The notes under the pieces were generated by a model. The model was not told the origin of the DNA. It made no database searches and saw nothing but the letters and a program-made list of their open reading frames with translations. Made by a program: the position numbers and the translations under genes. DNA of 64,000 nucleotides from an uncultured Collinsella sp. (lineage in GTDB: Bacteria > Actinomycetota > Coriobacteriia > Coriobacteriales > Coriobacteriaceae), in assembly GCA_902493515.1 (NCBI GenBank), contig CABUPE010000001.1:81741-145740 (forward strand). The letters are read 5' to 3'. Position 1 is the stretch's first letter. Every line of letters starts with the position of its first letter. Of this stretch, positions 32,937 to 40,774 are shown in pieces.

Positions 32937-35390
32937 ATGCGTGTTTCTTACGACTGGCTCAAGACCATGATCGATATTCCGGAGGATCCCAAGACCCTTT
33001 CGGACGAATATATCCGTACCGGCACCGAGGTCGAGGCGATCGACACCGTGGGCGAGTCCTTCGACCACGTGGTGACCGCCAAGGTGCTCACCAAGACCCC
33101 GCACCCCGATAGCGACCACATGTATGTGTGCTCGGTCGACGTGGGTGACAAGAACCTCGACGCCGACGGCAACCCCGCTCCGCTGCAGATCGTCTGCGGC
33201 GCGCAGAACTTCGAGGCCGGCGACCACATCGTCACGGCCATGATTGGCGCCGTGCTTCCCGGCGACGTTAAGATCAAGAAGAGCAAGCTTCGCGGCGTCG
33301 TGTCCATGGGCATGAACTGCTCCGCGCGCGAGCTCGGCTTGGGCGGCGACCACTCCGGCATCATGATCCTGCCCGAGGATACGCCCTGCGGCATGCCGTT
33401 TGCCGAGTACGTGGGCTCGAGCGACACCGTGCTCGACTGCGAGATCACGCCCAACCGTCCCGATTGCCTGTCCATGATCGGCATGGCCCGCGAGACCGGC
33501 GCCATCTTCGACCGCGATTTCCACGTTGAGCTGCCCGCCATCAAGGCCGAGACCGGCCGCGCGACCGACGACGAGCTTTCGGTCGAGATTGCCGACGAGG
33601 GCCTGTGCGACCGCTACGTTGCCCGCATCGTGCGCAACGTCAAGGTCGGCCCGTCGCCCGACTGGATGGTCAAGCGCCTTAACGCCTTGGGCGTGCGCCC
33701 GCACAACAACATCGTCGACATCACCAACTATGTGATGATGCTCACCGGTCAGCCGCTGCACGCCTTTGACCTGGACACCTTTGCCGAGCGCGATGGCCAC
33801 CGTCGTGTGGTGGTTCGCGCCGCCCAGCAGGACGAGAAGTTCACGACGCTCGACGGCGAGGAGCGCACGCTTGACGCCGGCATGGGCCTCATCACCGACG
33901 GCGAGCGCCCCGTGGCGTTGGCCGGCGTTATGGGTGGCATGGATTCCGAGATCGAGGACGATACCGTTGACGTGATGGTCGAGAGCGCCTGCTTCAATGC
34001 CGGCCGCACCTCGCACACCAGCCGCGACCTTTCGCTGATCTCCGACGCCTCCATTCGCTTTGAGCGCCAGGTCGACGAGACCGGCTGCGTGGATGTCGCC
34101 AACGTTACCTGCGCGCTGATCGAGGAGATCGCCGGCGGCGAGGTTGCTCCCGGCTATGTCGACGTTTTCCCCGCGCCCAAGACCATCGACAGCATTAAGC
34201 TGCGCCTGGCCCGCGTGCACGCCATCTGCGGTGCCGACATCGAGCCCGACTTTATCGAGCGCTCGCTCACCCGCCTGGGCTGCACCGTCGAGCGCGACGG
34301 CGAGGACTTTATGGTCACGCCGCCGAGCTTCCGTCCCGACCTGCCGCGTGAGATCGACCTGATCGAGGAGGTTCTGCGCCTGTGGGGCATGGGTCGCGTC
34401 ACGGCGACCATTCCGGCTGCCAAGAACCACATCGGCGGTCTGACGCGCGAGCAGAAGCTTACCCGCAAGGTTGGCGAGATCCAGCGCGCCTGTGGCCTCA
34501 ACGAGACCACGACCTTTGGCTTTGCCGCCCCGGGCGACCTGGAGAAGATTGGCATGTCCACCGAGGGCCGCGGCTGCCCCGTGGTTCTCATGAATCCGCT
34601 GGTGGCCGAGCAGACCGAGATGCGTCGTTCGCTGCTGCCGGGCCTGCTGCAGTCCGTGGCCTACAACGAGGCGCACGGTACGCCCAACGTGCACCTGTAC
34701 GAGGTCGGCAGCCTGTTCCACGGTCGCGAGAACGCCAGCCTGCCCAAGGAGACCAAGTCCGTGGCGGGTGTGCTCTCGGGCCAGTGGAGCGAGCGGTCCT
34801 GGAACATGAAGTACCGCAAGCTGCGCTTCTTCTTTGGCAAGGGCATTGTCGAGGAGCTGCTTGCTCAGCTGCGCATCGAGAAGGTTCGCTTCCGTCCCGT
34901 CGAGGGCGAGGGCTATGCCTTCTTGCAGCCGGGTCGCGCCGCCGAGGTTCTGTCCGGCGGTACCGTGCTGGGCTGGGTTGGCGAGATTCACCCCGAGGCG
35001 CGCGAGGCTATGGGCATTGACGAGGTTGTCGTTGCCTTTGAGCTCGACCTGGACAAGCTGATCAAGGGCGCCCGCAACCAGGAGAACTACCGTGAGTTCT
35101 CGCAGTACCCGGCCGTTGAGCACGATCTGGCTATCGTAGTCGACAACACTGTGACCTGCGAGGATCTTGAGCGTCGTATTACCAGCGCCGGAGGCAAGCT
35201 TCTCGAGGGCGTGCGTCTGTTCGACGTCTACCGCGATCCCATCCGCGTCGGAGCGGGCAAGAAGTCCATGGCCTTTGCGCTTACGTATCGCTCCGACGAC
35301 CACACGCTTACCAGCGAAGAGGTCGAAAAGGCGCACCAGAAGATCGTTACCAAGGTGTGCAAGGGCGTAAACGGCGAGGTCCGCGGCTAG
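32937..35390 (+). CDS. pheT: Phenylalanine-tRNA ligase beta subunit
   Basis: Subunit of 817 residues with the full domain set. The N-terminal EMAP/tRNA-binding domain (about 40-160) includes HPDSDHMYVCSVD. The B3/B4 editing domain (about 210-400) has LNALGVRPHNNIVDITNYVM. B5 (about 415-485) and the catalytic-like core follow, with RRSLLPGLLQSVAYNEAHGT, then a C-terminal ferredoxin-fold anticodon-binding domain (about 725-817). ATGAAAGGAGAGC precedes the ATG. Partner of pheS in one operon. Confidence 0.97.
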   Translation: MRVSYDWLKTMIDIPEDPKTLSDEYIRTGTEVEAIDTVGESFDHVVTAKVLTKTPHPDSDHMYVCSVDVGDKNLDADGNPAPLQIVCGAQNFEAGDHIVTAMIGAVLPGDVKIKKSKLRGVVSMGMNCSARELGLGGDHSGIMILPEDTPCGMPFAEYVGSSDTVLDCEITPNRPDCLSMIGMARETGAIFDRDFHVELPAIKAETGRATDDELSVEIADEGLCDRYVARIVRNVKVGPSPDWMVKRLNALGVRPHNNIVDITNYVMMLTGQPLHAFDLDTFAERDGHRRVVVRAAQQDEKFTTLDGEERTLDAGMGLITDGERPVALAGVMGGMDSEIEDDTVDVMVESACFNAGRTSHTSRDLSLISDASIRFERQVDETGCVDVANVTCALIEEIAGGEVAPGYVDVFPAPKTIDSIKLRLARVHAICGADIEPDFIERSLTRLGCTVERDGEDFMVTPPSFRPDLPREIDLIEEVLRLWGMGRVTATIPAAKNHIGGLTREQKLTRKVGEIQRACGLNETTTFGFAAPGDLEKIGMSTEGRGCPVVLMNPLVAEQTEMRRSLLPGLLQSVAYNEAHGTPNVHLYEVGSLFHGRENASLPKETKSVAGVLSGQWSERSWNMKYRKLRFFFGKGIVEELLAQLRIEKVRFRPVEGEGYAFLQPGRAAEVLSGGTVLGWVGEIHPEAREAMGIDEVVVAFELDLDKLIKGARNQENYREFSQYPAVEHDLAIVVDNTVTCEDLERRITSAGGKLLEGVRLFDVYRDPIRVGAGKKSMAFALTYRSDDHTLTSEEVEKAHQKIVTKVCKGVNGEVRG

Positions 35391-35497
35391 GTCCTGCGCC
35401 GGATATAGGCCAGCGTCGGCTGCCGCCGAGTCTTACGTGACTGCTGTTTTCGGTATAAGGCACCGTTGAGCCTGCATATATGACACGCGCATTACAT

Positions 35498-35532
35498 AAC
35501 GGCGTGCTGCTTTGTCGGCAGTGCGCCGTTTT
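35498..35532 (+). terminator. Terminator after pheT
   Basis: AACGGCG (35498-35504) pairs with CGCCGTT (35524-35530), with an inner CTGC/GCAG, followed by TTGC. The -35 box of the next promoter lies inside its loop. Confidence 0.6.
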
Positions 35533-35578
35533 GCTATGATAGCCCGCGGCGTGTTACGAATCTGACATTACGTAACAC
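35512..35578 (+). promoter_or_regulatory. Promoter with NikR-type operator before the ECF importer
   Basis: TTGTCG (35512-35517), a 17-nt spacer and TATGAT (35535-35540) form the promoter. GTGTTAC (35551-35557), 14 nt, then GTAACAC (35572-35578) lies just after the expected transcription start. This equals the GTGTTAC-N13/14-GTAACAC pattern that I recall being reported for NikR sites in non-enteric bacteria. No nikR gene is in the window. Confidence 0.65.
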
Positions 35579-35635
35579 TGGAAAGGTGATTCAAGCGGCG
35601 TTGCAATTCCGTGCGCCGATAACCGGGAGGCGTAC

Positions 35636-36721
35636 ATGCACATTCCAGATAATTATCTGTCCCCGCAGACCGATGCCGTTATGGCGGTGGCGATGGTGCC
35701 CGTTTGGATCCACTGCATCAAAAAGGTGCGCGCCACGCTCGATCGCGAGCACATGGCGTTCCTGGGCATCTGCGCCGCGTTCTCCTTCCTGCTCATGATG
35801 TTCAACGTGCCGCTGCCTGGCGGCACCACAGGCCACGCCGTCGGCGGCGCGCTCATCGCGCTGCTGCTGGGTCCCGAGGCCGCTGCCATCGCGGTTTCGG
35901 TCGCGCTGGCGCTGCAGGCGCTGCTGTTTGGCGACGGCGGCGTCCTGTCCTTTGGCGCCAACTGCTTTAACATGGCCTTCGTGCTGCCGTTTGCCGCTGC
36001 TGTCGTGTTCCGTGCGCTCAACAGCCGTTTGCACGACAAGAGCTGGGGCACCTCGGTTTCGGCCATCGTAAGCGGCTGGGTCGGCCTGTGCCTGGCGGCC
36101 CTGTGCGCGGCAATCGAGTTTGGTATTCAGCCGATGCTCTTTACCAACGCTTCGGGTGCGCCACTGTACTGCCCCTTCCCGCTGCCTATTGCTATCCCTG
36201 CCATGATGATTCCGCATATGCTGGTTGCCGGCGTGGTCGAGGGCGTGGCGACGGCCGCCATCTACGGTTTCATTAAGAAGACGGCGCCGAGCATTATCGT
36301 CGGGCCCGAGGCCGTCGATGGCCAGCTTGCTGCCGAGGGCACTGCCGCCAAGAAGACTTCCCTGATTCCCACGATTATTCTGGTCGCCGTGCTTGTCGTG
36401 GCTACGCCGCTCGGCTTGCTTGCTACCGGTGACGCCTGGGGCGAGTGGGACGCTGAGGGCGCCGCGACTGCCGTTCAGGAGGCTGGTGACGACAGTCTGC
36501 AGGCTTCGGTCGGCCTCGATACTCCGACCTTTGCCGACGCTCTGCCTACGGGTGATTACCTGCAGGCCTATTCCGAGGAGCAGGGTCTCGGCTTTGCCGG
36601 TCGGGCTGCCATGTATATCCTGTCCGGCGTGATTGGCGTGGCGGTGCTCACCATCGCATTCCGTCTGATCTCGCTGACGGTCAAGGAAAGCGGTGCTCAT
36701 GGCGATGGTCGAGCTGCCTAG
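35636..36721 (+). CDS. ECF metal importer substrate-binding membrane subunit CbiM/NikM, with CbiN-like tail
   Basis: Membrane protein of 361 residues. The N-terminus MHIPDNYLS supplies the Ni/Co-binding Met-His seen in all CbiM/NikM proteins, so the start at 35636 is firm; CGGGAGG precedes it. About six helices cover residues 10-215, with LPGGTTGHAVGGAL and GDGGVLSFGANCFNMAF as family motifs. Residues about 240-350 add two helices around a soluble loop, like the separate CbiN/NikN subunit, here fused. The NikR-like operator suggests nickel rather than cobalt. Confidence 0.88.
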   Translation: MHIPDNYLSPQTDAVMAVAMVPVWIHCIKKVRATLDREHMAFLGICAAFSFLLMMFNVPLPGGTTGHAVGGALIALLLGPEAAAIAVSVALALQALLFGDGGVLSFGANCFNMAFVLPFAAAVVFRALNSRLHDKSWGTSVSAIVSGWVGLCLAALCAAIEFGIQPMLFTNASGAPLYCPFPLPIAIPAMMIPHMLVAGVVEGVATAAIYGFIKKTAPSIIVGPEAVDGQLAAEGTAAKKTSLIPTIILVAVLVVATPLGLLATGDAWGEWDAEGAATAVQEAGDDSLQASVGLDTPTFADALPTGDYLQAYSEEQGLGFAGRAAMYILSGVIGVAVLTIAFRLISLTVKESGAHGDGRAA

Positions 36722-37535
36722 CTGGCTTGCGGCCGAGCAGCGTTACGAGCCCACGGGCGCTCGTCATCGCGTGATGCAAAAGAACGTCCTGCACCTGGCG
36801 AGCCTGCTTGAGCGGGTTCGCCTGGGTGGAGGCGCGCACGAGGGCGGGTCGATGGTCGACCGCGCCCTTTCTTGCGTTTCGGCTCCGGTGCGCCTGGTGG
36901 GGATATTCGTTTGCGTCCTGTGCGTGTGCCTGACACAAAGCCCGCTGTACCTCATGTTGATGGCGGCCATTGCGCTGGTGCTCGTTGCCGTGCGTCCCGT
37001 ACGCGGGCTGCGCGCGACCTTTGTGCCGGCGCTTGGCGCCGCGGGGCTCGCAGTGGTTTTGGCGCTGCCTGCCCTGCTGCTGGGTGCTTCCGCTACGGGC
37101 GCCATGCTCAAGATTGCGCTCAAGACCTTCATTAATGTGTCGCTGGTGCTGGGCGTTTCGTGGACCCTCACGTGGAGCCGCATGTCGGCGGCGCTCAAGA
37201 TGCTGCATCTACCCGACGAAGTTATCTTTACGTTTGATATGGCGCTCAAGCACATCGAGGTGCTGGGTCGTACGGCGCACGATCTGTGCGAATCGGTCAT
37301 GCTGCGCAGCGTTGGCCGTGCGCCCGAGGGATTTTCGCGTACCGATTCGATCGCGGGTATCATGGGCATGACCTTTATCAAGGCGATGAAATGCAGCCGC
37401 GCGATGGACGAGGCTATGCTTTGCCGCGGCTTTGCCGGTGCGTATCCGGCTCCCGCGCGCGCCAGGTTTGGCTGGCGCGATGCGGCCTATGCGGCCGGCG
37501 TGGCGCTGCTGACAGTGTTGTGCGCCGTGCTGTAG
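36693..37535 (+). CDS. ECF importer transmembrane coupling subunit CbiQ
   Basis: Membrane protein of 280 residues. A cytoplasmic N-terminal part has the RYEPTGARHRVMQKNVLHL region, four or five helices lie at about 60-150, and two coupling helices carry the family's Ala-Arg-Gly-type motifs, seen near CSRAMDEAMLCRGF (about 240). It links the metal-binding subunit to the ATPase. It reads from GTG 36693 behind AAGGAAAG and overlaps cbiM by 29 nt, so the two are translated together. Confidence 0.85.
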   Translation: MLMAMVELPSWLAAEQRYEPTGARHRVMQKNVLHLASLLERVRLGGGAHEGGSMVDRALSCVSAPVRLVGIFVCVLCVCLTQSPLYLMLMAAIALVLVAVRPVRGLRATFVPALGAAGLAVVLALPALLLGASATGAMLKIALKTFINVSLVLGVSWTLTWSRMSAALKMLHLPDEVIFTFDMALKHIEVLGRTAHDLCESVMLRSVGRAPEGFSRTDSIAGIMGMTFIKAMKCSRAMDEAMLCRGFAGAYPAPARARFGWRDAAYAAGVALLTVLCAVL

Positions 37536-37557
37536 GCGCTGCTGGTTCCGACTGGGG

Positions 37558-38352
37558 ATGCAAATGGGGAAGGGCGACGTTTTGACGATCGATATGAATA
37601 GTGCGGCGGGCACGAACGGTGTGGGCGGCGCCGAGGTCGTTCCGCTCATCGAGCTGCGCGACGTGGTGTTCTCCTATGCGGGGCATACGGTTGTCGATGG
37701 CGTGTCGCTGCAGGTCGATCGTGGTGAACTCGTTGCCCTGCTCGGTCCCAACGGCTGCGGCAAGACGACGATTATGCGTCTTATTAACGGCCTTGAACTC
37801 GCGGACGCAGGGGCATACCTGTTTGACGGGCACGTGGTCGATGCGGCGTATCTGAAGGATTCTGCTGCTGCTCAGAAGTTCCACCAGCGCGTGGGCTTCG
37901 TATTTCAAAACGCCGATGCCCAGCTGTTCTGCGCCACGGTGGGCGAGGAAGTTGCTTTTGGTCCCGCGCAGATGGGTCTGCCGGCAGACGAGCTCGAGCG
38001 CCGCGTGCGCGATGCCATGGAACTGTTTCAAGTTGCCGACCTGGTCGATGCCTCGCCCTATCAGCTTTCGGGTGGGCAAAAGAAGCGTGTGGCGCTGGCG
38101 GCAGTCGTATCGATGAACCCCGATATCTTGGTTCTCGACGAACCCACCAATGGGCTCGACGAGGATTCATGCGACATCGTGGTCAATTTCTTGCTGGCTT
38201 ATGTCGCGGCGGGTAAGACGGTCTTGATGAGCACGCATCACCAGGATTTGGTGCGACGCCTGGGTGCCCGTGCAATCTATATCGATCGATATCACCATGT
38301 GGTCGAGGCGCCTTCGCCGTCGTATGGAACCGAAAGCGGTGCTACGGACTAG
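37558..38352 (+). CDS. ECF importer ATPase CbiO
   Basis: ABC ATPase of 264 residues that powers metal uptake. Walker A GPNGCGKTT (about 63-71), the Q-loop in FVFQNADAQLF (about 118, a CbiO hallmark), signature LSGGQKKRVALAA (about 167), Walker B ILVLDEPTNGLD, and the switch histidine in STHH. The start is uncertain: ATG 37558 has a poor site, and in-frame starts downstream lie too far from one. It ends the operon begun at 35636. Confidence 0.93.
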   Translation: MQMGKGDVLTIDMNSAAGTNGVGGAEVVPLIELRDVVFSYAGHTVVDGVSLQVDRGELVALLGPNGCGKTTIMRLINGLELADAGAYLFDGHVVDAAYLKDSAAAQKFHQRVGFVFQNADAQLFCATVGEEVAFGPAQMGLPADELERRVRDAMELFQVADLVDASPYQLSGGQKKRVALAAVVSMNPDILVLDEPTNGLDEDSCDIVVNFLLAYVAAGKTVLMSTHHQDLVRRLGARAIYIDRYHHVVEAPSPSYGTESGATD

Positions 38353-38432
38353 TTGCTGCGTAGAGCGTGCGTAGCCGCCTGCGCGGCTTTGCCGTGATGG
38401 TATAGTTATCCAGGTTTTTTATGGGGGTGGCT

Positions 38433-39281
38433 ATGCCAAGCTGGAACATTCATATCGCTCAGACGGAGCGTTTGCTGGAGCGCACTGGTGCGCTTGCCAA
38501 TAGCGTGCGCGACCGCAATGCCTTTTTGTTTGGCTGCGTGGTTCCGGATATCTTCGTGGGCTATATGGTCCCTGGCATCGCCGATCCCATCCCGTACCGC
38601 ATTACGCACTTTGCAAAGCCTGAGCCTATCCCTAAGCCTCGTGAGCATGAGTTCTGGGATACCTATGTGGCACCGTTGCTTAAAAGTTCGCCCACCGGTG
38701 CGCCAGCCGCGGCGACCTCGATTATCGAGGAGCGCGAGCGACTGAACCGCGTGCACTATCCCCAGCGCTACAAGGATGCCGAGCCGGTTGCCGGTCCCCG
38801 CGCCTGTGAGTTCTCGCTTGCGTCCGAAGATGTGGCACAGTCGTTGCTCGATTTGACACTGGGTGTCTGGTCGCATCTGGTGGCCGATACCGTATGGAAT
38901 ACGCGCGTGAATCAGTACCTGGAGGCGCATGGCGGCAAGCCGTGCGAGGAGTTCCGCATTAAAAAGCAAGGCGACTTTGACTGGTTTGGCAAGACGCTCG
39001 GCATTGTTTCGATTCCGCGCGCGACCGATCGCCTGTATACTGCGGCGACGCGTTTTGGGCAGTATCCCATCCATAAGGAGTATGTGCTCAAGACCATCGG
39101 CGTTATGCACGAGATCGTGCGAGAAAACCCCGGTGAGCCCGACCATCCGCCATACCGCCTGCTGACCGAGGAGTTCTTCGACGCGACGTTTACCGAGGTG
39201 ATCGAGCTGACCGAGGCGGGTTTTGCCGCCCGTGTCGAATCGCCCGATGTGCCTGCGCTGCCCCTGATTGCTAGCTGCTAG
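38433..39281 (+). CDS. Zinc-dependent phospholipase C-like protein
   Basis: Protein of 282 residues resembling the zinc-dependent phospholipase C/S1-P1 fold family. It opens with PSWNIHIAQTERLLERTG (a first-histidine motif of the kind WxxH), then FLFGCVVPDI (about 31) with an Asp ligand, and LGVWSHLVADTVW (about 150) with His and Asp ligands. No signal peptide is present, so it is probably an intracellular metal-dependent hydrolase of unknown substrate. ATG 38433 is favoured by the GGGGG site. Its stop overlaps that of the convergent next gene by 3-4 nt. Confidence 0.75.
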   Translation: MPSWNIHIAQTERLLERTGALANSVRDRNAFLFGCVVPDIFVGYMVPGIADPIPYRITHFAKPEPIPKPREHEFWDTYVAPLLKSSPTGAPAAATSIIEERERLNRVHYPQRYKDAEPVAGPRACEFSLASEDVAQSLLDLTLGVWSHLVADTVWNTRVNQYLEAHGGKPCEEFRIKKQGDFDWFGKTLGIVSIPRATDRLYTAATRFGQYPIHKEYVLKTIGVMHEIVRENPGEPDHPPYRLLTEEFFDATFTEVIELTEAGFAARVESPDVPALPLIASC

Positions 39282-40351
39282 CTGGCCGGCCCGGCAGTGA
39301 ATAGCTCAACCCAATCGACAAGTAGCTCTTGCCGTAAGGTATCTTCGGCAATGCGCTCCTGTTTTGTCTTTGGGATGTGGGGAAGCCCGGCCTTTTTATG
39401 GATGAGCTCGGCTATGTGGTCGAAGCTCTTCTTCTCCTTGATCTGGTCATAGGTAATTTGGATGACGTCGTAGCCCATGCTTGTGAGTGCGGTGGCGCGC
39501 TCGGCATCGGAGAGGCTCGCGGCTTCGCTGTCGTGGGCAGAGCGGCCTTGGCATTCCAGAATGACGCCCATGCTGTCGGTGGCGCTTTCGATGAGGATAT
39601 CGGCGTAGCAGCAGGTTTTGTCATACAGCGAACGTGCGGCTTCACTGAGCGGGATGCGCGCGTTGTTGGCGATCTCGATGCCCTGGCCGCCCTCGTCGCG
39701 GGGGAGCGAGATAAGCATGGAGGTCTGTACTTCGAAGGGCGAGGCGGCCTGCCCCGTCATGTGCTCGGCCGCCCAGCGCAGTTGTTTGACGCCGCGCAGG
39801 CCTGCGGCTTGCTTGGCGAACGCGGCGATATCCGTTGCGGTAAGAAGCGGCGTGCGCTTCCACAAGTTGGTGTCATTGCCCTTGGTGTCGTTAACTCGCT
39901 CCCAGCCGCAGTTGGGTGGAATGAACTTAAGCGAAATAGCTTCATCGAGTTGTTGTTGCGTTCGCTCGCAGGGCTTAAACACTGCAAAGGAGCCGCACAT
40001 CTCGTAGCACGCCATGAGTAACTGGTTGCGTGAGACCTGCGTGGCAAGGCTGAGCAGCGTGAACTCCGGTGACGTGACATCAAACCCATGTTCAGTCTGC
40101 CTAAACGACCCCGGAGGTGGTTCTTGGGTCAGGAGGTGCGATTTAAACAGGCTTCGCGACCCGGATTGTGCCCGAGTGAATACAAGCCTGTGAAGTGGTG
40201 CGTGAAGCAGGTCTTTTACAACTGCATGACTTCCGAGGCCACAACATCTGCGATCCATATTGCCAAGGCTAATGGCGGGGTAAAGGCCTAATACCTGCGG
40301 CGGGATGCGGTAGTAGTTAAAGGCGGATTGCCCACAAAGCGTCAGGTCCAT
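39278..40351 (-). CDS. Protein with C-terminal DUF559/Vsr-like nuclease fold
   Basis: Protein of 357 residues. The C-terminal part (about 225-320) reads YADILIESATDSMGVILECQGRSAH in two pieces, then AERATALTSMGYDVIQITYDQI. This order (Asp, then E-x-Q, then a helix and GYDVIxIT strand) is that of very-short-patch-repair/DUF559 endonuclease folds. The N-terminal half resembles AbiEi-type or uncharacterised actinobacterial proteins (HAVVKDLLHAPLHRLVF, VTSPEFTLLSLA). A tight AGGAGGGC site precedes the ATG. Function unknown; a role in phage defence or DNA repair is possible only by fold. Confidence 0.6.
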   Translation of the reverse strand: MDLTLCGQSAFNYYRIPPQVLGLYPAISLGNMDRRCCGLGSHAVVKDLLHAPLHRLVFTRAQSGSRSLFKSHLLTQEPPPGSFRQTEHGFDVTSPEFTLLSLATQVSRNQLLMACYEMCGSFAVFKPCERTQQQLDEAISLKFIPPNCGWERVNDTKGNDTNLWKRTPLLTATDIAAFAKQAAGLRGVKQLRWAAEHMTGQAASPFEVQTSMLISLPRDEGGQGIEIANNARIPLSEAARSLYDKTCCYADILIESATDSMGVILECQGRSAHDSEAASLSDAERATALTSMGYDVIQITYDQIKEKKSFDHIAELIHKKAGLPHIPKTKQERIAEDTLRQELLVDWVELFTAGPAS

Positions 40352-40405
40352 AATGCCCTCCTGGCCGAAATCATCTCTTTGAAGCGAGTGATGCCAGCGT
40401 CAATC

Positions 40406-40540
40406 CGGAAGTATGCGGCAAAATCTGAACCCTATGAGCGGACCTGGCTTTTGAGGCTAGTTTATCAGGCATTTTGTTGCGAAAAAACAGGGTGTGCTCG
40501 GAGGTTCCAGAATTTGCCGCATACTTCCGAAAACCAGGTC
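40406..40540. repeat. Interleaved inverted-repeat element
   Basis: Arms at 40406-40427 and 40508-40529 (core CGGAAGTATGCGGCAAA and its complement) pair over 22 bp with one mismatch. A second pair, GACCTGG (40441-40447) and CCAGGTC (40534-40540), is interleaved rather than nested, as in a pseudoknot. No gene is visible in this 423-base gap. Confidence 0.65.
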
Positions 40541-40711
40541 GATTTGGTTCTTGCTAAAACGATTTATCAGCCCTGTGTGAGGTGTGGGTTTGCCACCGGG
40601 CGAACACTTTTAGCGCTTGGGGCTTTATTTTTTGGGCCTCGAAGGGTGGATTTCGCGCTTTTGGTAAAGAAATGAGTGCGTGTTTTGCCGTGCGGCGGCA
40701 TTGGCACAGAA

Positions 40712-40746
40712 AAAGGGCCCGGAAGGCGAAGCCTTCCGGGCCCTTT
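40712..40746 (-). terminator. Terminator of pyruvate kinase gene
   Basis: AAAGGGCCCGGAAGGC (40712-40727) and GCCTTCCGGGCCCTTT (40731-40746) form a perfect 16-bp stem with a GAA loop; on the minus strand it is followed by a short T-run. Confidence 0.92.
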
Positions 40747-40774
40747 GCAATGCAAGTATGCTTGCAAGTGCGTT

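Noticed and set aside
32916..35336. A long open frame on the minus strand opposite pheT, and similar long frames opposite recQ, the M16 gene, pyk, the P-ATPase and metG.
   Set aside because: They are mirror frames caused by GC-rich codon use; they lack ribosome sites and family motifs, while the opposite strand encodes recognised proteins along the whole length.
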